From: a virus | Length of the DNA stretch: 23,361 nt | Strand: one strand, 5' to 3' | Virus record (IMG/VR): IMGVR_UViG_3300025168_000698 | Coordinates: 1-23,361 of that record | Notes under the pieces: generated by a model | What the model was told of the DNA's origin: nothing | Seen by the model: the letters and a program-made list of their open reading frames with translations, nothing else | Databases searched by the model: none | In this document: piece after piece, positions 8,705-15,441 of the stretch | How the letters are laid out: each line of letters begins with the position of its first letter | Numbering within the stretch: position 1 is the stretch's first letter | Translations under genes and position numbers: made by a program

Positions 8705-10149
8705 TCTTTGAGTTCTTCACCTAATATTTCATTTGCAATATTTATTTTAGAACGTAATGCTTTTACTATTTTTTCATCAACAGTGTCTTCACATATAAGA
8801 TCAACATAATTAACTTTATCTTTTTGACCTATTCTATGTGCGCGATCTTCTGATTGTAATCTTTTTTCCAAGTCGTAGCTGTTTGAGTAGTATACTACCG
8901 TGCTAGCCGCTGTAAGAGTAATTCCGTACCCTCCAGTCTGTGGATTTCCAACGAAATAGCGTGCAGGGCCGTTTTCTTCTTGAAACAGAGTGATTTGCTT
9001 CTGGCGAACCTTTGCATCCACTGCACCGTAATATGCTACTGTAGAGGCTTCTCCGTAAGCTTTTTTTAAAGAAGCAACTATATTTTCTATGTCTGCAACG
9101 TAAGTTGCCCATATTATGACCTTGCCGTCTGTCTCTTCAAGAACAGACATTAGTTCTGACATTCTGTTGTTTTTAAGTTGTTTAATTGTGCCATCGTCAG
9201 CTTTAAACGTACCACATGTAATTTGATGTAGTCGTAATAACTGTGTCAACACACTCATGGTAGAACAAACTTTGCCATCAAGTTCCGCCAATGCAATTCT
9301 TTTCATTGACTCATACGCTTTTCTTTGTTCTGGCGTCATCTCAATAGTTCTTCGTTGATATATTTTAGGAGGTAAGTCTAAACAATCTTCTTTTAATATT
9401 CTATAAGAGAACTCTGATACAACAGCTGATAGTTCAGCTAAATTACGGTAGCTGTCGTGAGGTCTGACTATGTTTACAAAACGCCCACTTACGTTTATTG
9501 TCTGCATGTTAGCGTATCGATTACGAAACGCTACAAAAGAGTCTTGTCCCAACAATTGAGAACTTAAAAAATTACATTGAGAGTATAAATCTAAAGGACT
9601 TTTAGTGACAGGACTACCAGTCATGATTCTTTTATATGAAGCGTGTCTGCCAACAGACAATATATTTTTTGTTCTTTGAGCTCCCGGAGTTTTAATCGAA
9701 GTGCTTTCATCTACTGCCATCATAGATTTATATGCCCACAAAAACTTTTCAGCTTCATCACGACCGGGTTTAGTAGAGAATGCTTCTACGTTTATTACAA
9801 AAAATGTAAGGTGAGGATCTCTTGTTTTTGAATATAATTGAGATAACATTTCTTTATCATCTTTAGAACGAGAACTAGGTGCCACCCAATAAAACGTTCT
9901 GCATTGTATGTGTTTGGGAATATGTTTAGGTATCTCTTGTTCTACCCAGTTTTTATAAACACCTTTTGGTGCAACAATAACAGCGGCAGTTATTTTTCCG
10001 TGATCATACAGCATAGCTATATTATCCAACAATATCTTAGACTTACCCGTACCCATTTCACAGAACAACGCGTAGTTTTTCTTGTCCCAACTTTTTTCCA
10101 AAGCCGTCAACTGATGCTTGTACGGCTTCGTTTTGAACTTGTAATTCAT
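8695..10149 (-). CDS. SNF2-family DEAD/DEAH-like helicase/translocase
   Basis: This 484-residue superfamily 2 ATPase has both RecA-like halves. Visible motifs are Walker A 'EMGTGKSK' (31-38), Walker B variant 'VDEST' (146-150), motif III 'TGSP' (177-180), 'KVIIWATYVADI' in the second lobe (343-354), and motif VI 'QSEDRAHRIGQ' (432-442), which is characteristic of SNF2/RapA-type proteins. Such enzymes translocate on duplex DNA and remodel protein-DNA complexes or replication forks. It is compact, without extra accessory domains, as usual in phages. Transcription leaves from a TTGACT-16-TATTAT element (10203 to 10176) overlapping the divergent promoter. It is paired with the downstream nuclease gene. 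A repair or fork-processing role is inferred. Confidence 0.9.
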   Translation of the reverse strand: MNYKFKTKPYKHQLTALEKSWDKKNYALFCEMGTGKSKILLDNIAMLYDHGKITAAVIVAPKGVYKNWVEQEIPKHIPKHIQCRTFYWVAPSSRSKDDKEMLSQLYSKTRDPHLTFFVINVEAFSTKPGRDEAEKFLWAYKSMMAVDESTSIKTPGAQRTKNILSVGRHASYKRIMTGSPVTKSPLDLYSQCNFLSSQLLGQDSFVAFRNRYANMQTINVSGRFVNIVRPHDSYRNLAELSAVVSEFSYRILKEDCLDLPPKIYQRRTIEMTPEQRKAYESMKRIALAELDGKVCSTMSVLTQLLRLHQITCGTFKADDGTIKQLKNNRMSELMSVLEETDGKVIIWATYVADIENIVASLKKAYGEASTVAYYGAVDAKVRQKQITLFQEENGPARYFVGNPQTGGYGITLTAASTVVYYSNSYDLEKRLQSEDRAHRIGQKDKVNYVDLICEDTVDEKIVKALRSKINIANEILGEELKEWL

Positions 10150-10152
10150 ATA

Positions 10153-10180
10153 TTGTCTTTCTTTCTAAAGAATATATAAT
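10153..10180 (+). promoter_or_regulatory. Sigma70-like promoter for the early/replication operon
   Basis: TTGTCT at 10153-10158 and a perfect TATAAT at 10175-10180 are separated by 16 bases. Predicted transcription starts near 10187, about 28 bases before the ATG at 10215. It lies within the 65-base divergent intergenic region and overlaps the opposing promoter, so the two directions probably compete. Confidence 0.6.
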
Positions 10181-10203
10181 AAGAAACATTTACAAATAGT
10201 CAA
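10176..10203 (-). promoter_or_regulatory. Sigma70-like promoter for SNF2-nuclease operon (divergent)
   Basis: On the minus strand TTGACT (10203-10198) and TATTAT (10181-10176) are spaced by 16 bases. The -10 element shares bases with the TATAAT of the plus-strand promoter, so simultaneous occupancy by two polymerases is unlikely. Confidence 0.5.
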
Positions 10204-10214
10204 GAAAGAAAAAT

Positions 10215-10574
10215 ATGACAGTTTACTGTGTGCAAGAACCACCGGGAACATCAAGAGGTACGCCAAAAATGGATGTGATGAAAGCATTACCTTTTGGAGA
10301 TGTAAAATTTTTGTTTACAGAAAGAGCACAGTTGGTGTATAGTGCCGGTGCACTTATACATGAACTTAGAAAGAAACTTGAAAATTTTAATGACGAAGAT
10401 CATCTACTTCTTGTGGGTGATCCTGCTATCATTGCTGCTACTAGTGCTGTAGTTTCCGATATCAACAACGGTAAATTTAAGATGTTGAAATGGGATCGAG
10501 AATCTGCTAAGTATTATCCATTAAGTGTAAACTTATATCAGAAAGAAGAGAATTATGGAGAAGAGCAATTTTAA
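10215..10574 (+). CDS. Conserved-looking phage protein of unknown function, 119 aa
   Basis: First gene of the rightward early operon, with a purine-rich AAGAAAG ahead of the ATG. The N-terminus 'VYCVQEPPGTSRGTPKMDVM' is followed by alternating strand and helix, and a well-defined hydrophobic strand with turn, 'HLLLVGDPAIIAATSAVVSD' (82-101), looks like the core of an alpha/beta protein. No catalytic motif is recognisable, and the G-D-P turn is not a P-loop. The following gene begins 20 bases before this stop, indicating coupling. The position ahead of DNA-replication genes suggests an early function; nothing more specific can be supported. Confidence 0.7.
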   Translation: MTVYCVQEPPGTSRGTPKMDVMKALPFGDVKFLFTERAQLVYSAGALIHELRKKLENFNDEDHLLLVGDPAIIAATSAVVSDINNGKFKMLKWDRESAKYYPLSVNLYQKEENYGEEQF

Positions 10575-11115
10575 AGAAGATGAAATAGAGCAAGTCACAA
10601 ACGACGATGCCGCAACAATTGGTGTACTTTGTCAAGAGTTAGTTGACACAGAAGCAGAGATTGATTCACTTAAAGAATTATTAAAACAAAAACAAGAGCA
10701 CGCTCTGGATATTAGACAAGTCAAGATTCCAGAATGGATGCAAGATAAAAATTTATCGCAGTTGAAACTGAATGATGGCAGTTCAATTGACATAAAGAAT
10801 TTTTATGGAATTACGATACCAAAGGACCCCGATCAACGGTCCACGGCGTATCAATGGCTTCGAGATAACAACCTTGGTGACCTCATTAAAAATGAGATTG
10901 CCGCTAGGTTTGGACGTAACGAAGACGGAAAGGCGTTGGAATTTGCCAAGTTAGCCACCGCAAATGGGTATGAGGTTGAACAAAATTTAAAAGTTGAGCC
11001 TATGACTCTAAAAGCAACTCTTAGGGAACTGCACGAAAAAGGTGCGGCTCTACCACCAGAAGAGATATTTAAAACGTTTGTGGGTAGACAAGCAAAAGTT
11101 ATAAGGAAAAAATAA
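10555..11115 (+). CDS. Replication-module protein of unknown function, 186 aa
   Basis: This 186-residue protein begins with an acidic segment, then a coiled-coil-like helix 'TEAEIDSLKELLKQKQEHAL' (about 33-52) and a globular part containing 'STAYQWLRDNNLGDLIKNEI'. The C-terminus 'PMTLKATLRELHEKG' followed by 'FVGRQAKVIRKK' resembles the conserved end of a family of unnamed proteins I associate with phage early regions; this is recollection, not a search. It overlaps the upstream gene by 20 bases and is followed after 2 bases by the next ATG. Synteny with a possible ssDNA-binding protein and the primase suggests a DNA-metabolism accessory role, which is inference. Confidence 0.65.
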   Translation: MEKSNFKEDEIEQVTNDDAATIGVLCQELVDTEAEIDSLKELLKQKQEHALDIRQVKIPEWMQDKNLSQLKLNDGSSIDIKNFYGITIPKDPDQRSTAYQWLRDNNLGDLIKNEIAARFGRNEDGKALEFAKLATANGYEVEQNLKVEPMTLKATLRELHEKGAALPPEEIFKTFVGRQAKVIRKK

Positions 11116-11117
11116 CA

Positions 11118-11909
11118 ATGAATAAAATAGCAAAAACAAAAAACAACGGGCAAGCACTCACTGCAGTTAGTCTTGACTCAATCATATCAGACGCTGAATC
11201 ATTATCGGGGCTCGAAAACGTGAACTCCGCAGATGACTTAGCACTGCCTTTCTTAAAAGTATTGAGCCAACTATCGCCGCAGTGCAACAAGACCAGTAAC
11301 AATTTTGTGGAGGGTGCCGAACCCGGCATGATCTATAATAGTGTTAGTGGCAAACTCTATGACGGAGAAGAAGGGATCGATATCGTTCCTTGTTTCTACA
11401 AGCGAGAGTATATAGAGTGGGGCGAGAGAGGCACAGGGAGCGGAGCTCCTATTGCAATTCACGACTCTGACTATGACATTAGTCAAGCTCCGAGAGACGC
11501 AGGTTTTCAAAACAGGTTACCGAATGGTAACATTGTAGAAGAGACTGCAAATCACTTTGTATTGATTCTAGATGGTGATGGAGGCTTTGAACAAGCTTTG
11601 ATTACTATGAAATCAACACAAAGAAAAGTTTCTCGTAAGTGGAACTCTATGATGCTTCAAGTTAAGATGCAAGGTCCAGACGGAAAGTCTTTTACACCAC
11701 CATCATACAGTCATGTGTATAGAATAAAAACTATACCACAGTCCAATTCAAAAGGGACGTGGTTTGGTTGGGAGGTCTTTAAGATTGGCCAAGTTCAATC
11801 ACAAGGCGTGTACGATGCCGCTAAACTTTTTGCACAAGGCGTGAATAAAAACGCTGTGAAAGTGGAGCATTCAGACGAAGCGCAAGTCTCACAAAAGAAA
11901 GCGTTTTAG
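11118..11909 (+). CDS. Possible single-stranded-DNA-binding or recombination-associated protein, 263 aa
   Basis: The 263-residue protein has a low-complexity N-terminus, then a beta-rich middle: 'GIDIVPCFYKREYIEWGERG', 'NHFVLILDGDGGFEQALITM' and 'STQRKVSRKWNSMMLQVKMQ', and a final part with 'KGTWFGWEVFKIGQV'. Alternating strands with conserved aromatic and basic residues, and a tail ending in Phe (SQKKAF), would suit an OB-fold ssDNA-binding protein like T7 gp2.5, but no decisive motif is present and the tail is only mildly acidic. It is the last gene before a strong terminator, so it is likely made in quantity from the 10153 promoter. The place between early genes and primase fits an SSB; the assignment is tentative. 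Confidence 0.6.
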   Translation: MNKIAKTKNNGQALTAVSLDSIISDAESLSGLENVNSADDLALPFLKVLSQLSPQCNKTSNNFVEGAEPGMIYNSVSGKLYDGEEGIDIVPCFYKREYIEWGERGTGSGAPIAIHDSDYDISQAPRDAGFQNRLPNGNIVEETANHFVLILDGDGGFEQALITMKSTQRKVSRKWNSMMLQVKMQGPDGKSFTPPSYSHVYRIKTIPQSNSKGTWFGWEVFKIGQVQSQGVYDAAKLFAQGVNKNAVKVEHSDEAQVSQKKAF

Positions 11910-11916
11910 TTAGAAC

Positions 11917-11944
11917 AGGGCGGCGATAGCCGCCCTTTCTTTTT
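11917..11944 (+). terminator. Intrinsic (Rho-independent) terminator
   Basis: AGGGCGGC (11917-11924), a GATA loop and GCCGCCCT (11929-11936) form a perfect 8-bp GC-rich stem, followed by TTCTTTTT. It begins 8 bases after the stop of the 263-aa gene and is the best terminator in the window. The primase gene starts immediately beyond it, so the replisome genes depend on read-through, antitermination or an unseen promoter. Confidence 0.9.
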
Positions 11945-11953
11945 GTGGGGTTC

Positions 11954-13642
11954 ATGAAAGATAGATTATTTATTAGACAAGTATTCAAAGGAAACGAGAA
12001 CGCTTACGGTACCTACGTTCCATCTGGAGAAGTAGACGCCAGAGGAAAAGCAAAAGGTTCTTGTAAAACTTTGCCTCTGCCAGAGGGAGAGGTGTTGTCT
12101 GAAGACGAGATATTATGGAAGAATCATTTAGATGGTGTTCAAAGTATCGGTGTCATTCCAATTAACAAACAACACGAATGTTTTTGGGGATGCATTGACA
12201 TTGATACTTATAAAGGATTTGATCACAGACAACTTCTTGTCAGCATAAAAAGAGCAGAGCTTCCTTTTACAGTTTTTAAATCTAAGAGTGGTGGAGCTCA
12301 CGTTTACATATTTTTTAAAAATCCTGTCAAAGCAAAAGCATTAAGAAAGAAATTAGACAAGGCCGCATCTTTGCTTGGGTTCAAAGGCCAAGAAATATTT
12401 CCAAAGCAAAGCGAATTACCAACAGGTTTCTTTGGCAACTACGTCAACACTCCATACTTTAATGCGGATAATCCAGATCGTTATGCAATGGTGTTGGACA
12501 ACAACGAGCAAGTAAAACAGTTGTCATTGCAAGAATTTTTTACATTGTACGAGAGCACACTTGTTGAATCAATAGATAAGTTTGTGATCAAAACTGATAC
12601 TGTATTTCCAGATGGTCCTCCGTGCAATAATTGCATAGCTCTCCGTGGTTGTGCTGAAGGTGGTCGTAATATGTATCTTTTTAACGTGGCTGTAATGTAC
12701 AAAAAAATGTACGAAGAGAGCGGAGAAGATTGGTTATCTAAGCTTCAAGAGGCAAATCAAAAATACATGACAGATCCTTTATCACAGACAGAGGTATCTA
12801 GAATATACTCTTCAGTTACAAGTCACACAGAGTCTTCGATAAACTCTATCACTGAACAGGGAGAACATCTAGATGAAGAGAGCACTTCAAGCTATCACTA
12901 TCTGTGTAAGCAAGAGCCTATGAAAAGTTATTGTAATCGTGAAGAGTGTATACCAAGAAAGTATGGCGTAACACGGACAACGGACGGTGATGATAATCAG
13001 ACAGACATATCTCAGATACATAAAGTATTAGATGATCCTGTTTTTTATTATGTGACATTTGAGAACGGTGTTGTCATGAAAGCAGAGGTTGATGACATTT
13101 TTGAAGAAAAGAATTGGAGAAAAAAAGTTGGTGTAACTTTAGACTTTAAGCCTGCACGAATGGGTGCAGATGATTTTGATGTATATATTAATCATCACAT
13201 GAGAGAACATTTAGATATTATGGAATTGCCAGAAGGAGTTGGAAGAAGCAACAGAATACATAAAGGAGTTGAGGATTGGCTGTCTGGCACAGGACGGGGA
13301 GATGATGTTCAAGGTTTACTACAAGGAAGTTCTTTCTATGATGAAAAGAAAAATAAAATATTTTTTAAGTTTGATGACTTACGTTCTGCTTTAGTGTCAA
13401 CAAAAATTATTAAAGACACACAAAGAGAATCTTCTCTGTTATATGATTTTGTAAAGAAGCCGTACGAAATAGAAATCGATGGAAAAACAGAACGAGTTAA
13501 GAATCCGGGTTTGAATGCAGAGCAAACAAAGAAGACTATAAACAAAAAAACTATTCACGTGTGGGTAGTGGATTCAAGATTGTTTGATCTTTTAGGAGAC
13601 AATGTTGAACCAAAAGAAATTATAAAAGAAAGGGCATTTTAA
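11954..13642 (+). CDS. Archaeo-eukaryotic-type primase (AEP/prim-pol-like) with Cys clusters
   Basis: From ATG 11954 the protein has 562 residues. A GTG at 11945 in the same frame would add three residues but abuts the terminator U-tract, while GTGGGG sits just before the ATG, so I prefer ATG. 'WGCIDIDTYKG' carries the DxD metal site (Asp82, Asp84), and 'FKSKSGGAHVYIFF' (108-121, His116) matches the S-x-H motif of archaeo-eukaryotic primases. A Cys group follows (C224, C227, C233) before 'GGRNMYLFNVAVMYKKM', typical of a PriCT-like region. A second group, 'CKQEPMKSYCNREEC' (C318, C327, C332), looks zinc-binding. The C-terminal ~230 residues are unassigned. The enzyme probably makes primers, perhaps also short DNA. 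The stop is coupled to the helicase gene by TAATG. Confidence 0.8.
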   Translation: MKDRLFIRQVFKGNENAYGTYVPSGEVDARGKAKGSCKTLPLPEGEVLSEDEILWKNHLDGVQSIGVIPINKQHECFWGCIDIDTYKGFDHRQLLVSIKRAELPFTVFKSKSGGAHVYIFFKNPVKAKALRKKLDKAASLLGFKGQEIFPKQSELPTGFFGNYVNTPYFNADNPDRYAMVLDNNEQVKQLSLQEFFTLYESTLVESIDKFVIKTDTVFPDGPPCNNCIALRGCAEGGRNMYLFNVAVMYKKMYEESGEDWLSKLQEANQKYMTDPLSQTEVSRIYSSVTSHTESSINSITEQGEHLDEESTSSYHYLCKQEPMKSYCNREECIPRKYGVTRTTDGDDNQTDISQIHKVLDDPVFYYVTFENGVVMKAEVDDIFEEKNWRKKVGVTLDFKPARMGADDFDVYINHHMREHLDIMELPEGVGRSNRIHKGVEDWLSGTGRGDDVQGLLQGSSFYDEKKNKIFFKFDDLRSALVSTKIIKDTQRESSLLYDFVKKPYEIEIDGKTERVKNPGLNAEQTKKTINKKTIHVWVVDSRLFDLLGDNVEPKEIIKERAF

Positions 13643-15222
13643 TGATAGAAGCACAAAAAATATTTGGTCCGCCGGGAACAGGTAAGACAAATTATTTAAT
13701 AACAAAGTTAATGAACATTATACAAAAGAAAAAAATACATCCAAAAGATGTTTGTTACATCACATTTACAAACAAAGGTATTGACGAAGTAAGAGAGCGT
13801 TTAGGTGTTCTTAAAAAAACAGAGGGATATGAATCATTTTCTACGATTCACGGTCTATGTAATCGATACATAAAGGGTGAGAGTTCAAAGTTAGTTGAGT
13901 CATCAGACTTCGAATACTGGGCGAAGTCAGAACGAGGTGATGTAAAAAAAGAATATGGAGAAGACTTTGATAATAATTTTATTTTAAATTTATACAATTT
14001 ACAGAGAGTATCAAACACAAGTTTAGAACAGTCGTTTATTAAAATTAATGGAAGAAACTACAAATGGAAGTATGTTAAATACTACGTAGAAAGTTGGCAT
14101 AAGTATAAAGAAAACAATAAGTTACACGATTTTACAGATCAAATTTTATTTGCTTTAAAGATTAATCAGTTTCAAAAATACAAAGCTGTGTTCTTAGATG
14201 AAGCTCAAGATTCTTCGTGGTGTCAGTGGCAAGTTATTGACAAACTATTGGAAAAAGATTCCGTTGATTATTTATACATCGCAGGGGATGACGATCAAGC
14301 AATCTTTGATTGGAACGGCGGCGAAGTTAATTATTTTTTAAACAAGTATTCGAACGTATGTGAAAACGTTCCTTTGACAGAGTCACATAGACTGTCTCAA
14401 GAGCACATAGACTTTGCAAGTTTGATTAGTGAAACTATAAAAACAAGACAACAAAAAAAGTATGTTGCAAAAAAAGAAGACAAAGGTTACTTGCAGTACA
14501 CAGGAAGCTTTATGTCAATACCGGTAGACAATGGTGAGTCTTGGACAATCATGGTCACCGGCTCACGAATTATGAACGAGATGAAGAACATAATGATGAG
14601 AAGAAGATTATGGTTTAAACAAACTACGGCCAAAGGCTATGTTCATTATCCTGTAGGATCTAAAATATTATCGGCTTTAAAATGTTATTTTAATTTACAA
14701 AAAGGTAAGTACGTTTCTAAATCAGAGCTTCTTATATACAGAACATTAGTCAAACCAAAAAACTTTACGCCAAAACAATTAGAAGGTTTAGACAAAGATC
14801 AATTGTACAATGGGGAACAACTGGAGGAAATGTTTGGTTTTGATTTTTCAATAGATTGGAAAGATCATTTTGCAAATGTGAGCAACCCAGAATGGAAAAA
14901 AAAGTTCCGTTATATAAAAGATTGTATTGAAAACAAGGTTGATATATTTACGAAAAAACCTGCAATCAAGATGTCAACGATCCACGGAATGAAAGGTGGT
15001 GAAGATGATAACGTTGTCTTAGTTGGTAACATGGAGCAACCATTTTATAATAAATACACAAGCAACGACTCGGACGAACAGGACGCTATCATACGAATGT
15101 TTTATGTTGGTAGTACGAGAGCAAAGAAAACTATGTATGTTTATATATGTTCTGATTTGCAATATAGATTTAATTTTGATAGAGTGTTCAAGCAATACAA
15201 CGAAAGAAAAAAAGTAGCATAG
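13642..15222 (+). CDS. UvrD/Rep-like superfamily 1 DNA helicase
   Basis: The 526-residue protein carries the SF1A set: Walker A 'GPPGTGKT' (9-16), motif Ia 'ITFTNKGIDEVRERL' (40-54), 'FSTIHGLC' (66-73), Walker B 'VFLDEAQD' (183-190), motif III 'IAGDDDQAIFDW' (213-224), motif IV-type 'ESHRLS' (247-252), motif V 'STIHGMKGGEDDNVVL' (about 445-460) and motif VI 'FYVGSTRAKK' near 490. It is shorter than bacterial UvrD (about 720 aa) and should be a 3'-5' ssDNA translocase. Its start overlaps the primase stop, and the next gene starts directly after its TAG. With no DnaB- or T7 gp4-type helicase visible, it is the leading candidate for the replicative helicase, though a repair role is also possible. 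Confidence 0.93.
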   Translation: MIEAQKIFGPPGTGKTNYLITKLMNIIQKKKIHPKDVCYITFTNKGIDEVRERLGVLKKTEGYESFSTIHGLCNRYIKGESSKLVESSDFEYWAKSERGDVKKEYGEDFDNNFILNLYNLQRVSNTSLEQSFIKINGRNYKWKYVKYYVESWHKYKENNKLHDFTDQILFALKINQFQKYKAVFLDEAQDSSWCQWQVIDKLLEKDSVDYLYIAGDDDQAIFDWNGGEVNYFLNKYSNVCENVPLTESHRLSQEHIDFASLISETIKTRQQKKYVAKKEDKGYLQYTGSFMSIPVDNGESWTIMVTGSRIMNEMKNIMMRRRLWFKQTTAKGYVHYPVGSKILSALKCYFNLQKGKYVSKSELLIYRTLVKPKNFTPKQLEGLDKDQLYNGEQLEEMFGFDFSIDWKDHFANVSNPEWKKKFRYIKDCIENKVDIFTKKPAIKMSTIHGMKGGEDDNVVLVGNMEQPFYNKYTSNDSDEQDAIIRMFYVGSTRAKKTMYVYICSDLQYRFNFDRVFKQYNERKKVA

Positions 15223-15441
15223 ATGAAAGTTGATAACGTCAACCATCCTCCTCATTATAAACAGGGAGACGTAGAGTGCATTGATGCTATTGCATCTTGT
15301 TTGGGCGAAGGCTTTAAATTTTATTTGCAAGGAAACGCTATGAAATATTTATGGCGCTATCAACATAAGGGCAAAGTACAAGAGGATCTAGATAAATCTA
15401 TTTGGTACATAAATAAATTAAAGAGTGTTGTTAATGAATAA
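15223..15441 (+). CDS. DUF3310-family protein
   Basis: The 72-residue protein starts 'NHPPHYKQGDVECIDAIAS' and continues 'FYLQGNAMKYLWRYQHKGKV', then 'EDLDKSIWYINKL'. This is the pattern of the DUF3310 family (HPxHY...ECID...GNAxKYxxRxxxKG...DLxKAxWYL). T7 gp1.7, a nucleotide kinase, contains such a domain, so a role in nucleotide metabolism is possible, but the small standalone form lacks any visible P-loop and its activity is unknown. It begins directly after the helicase stop and overlaps the polymerase start by 8 bases. Confidence 0.88.
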   Translation: MKVDNVNHPPHYKQGDVECIDAIASCLGEGFKFYLQGNAMKYLWRYQHKGKVQEDLDKSIWYINKLKSVVNE

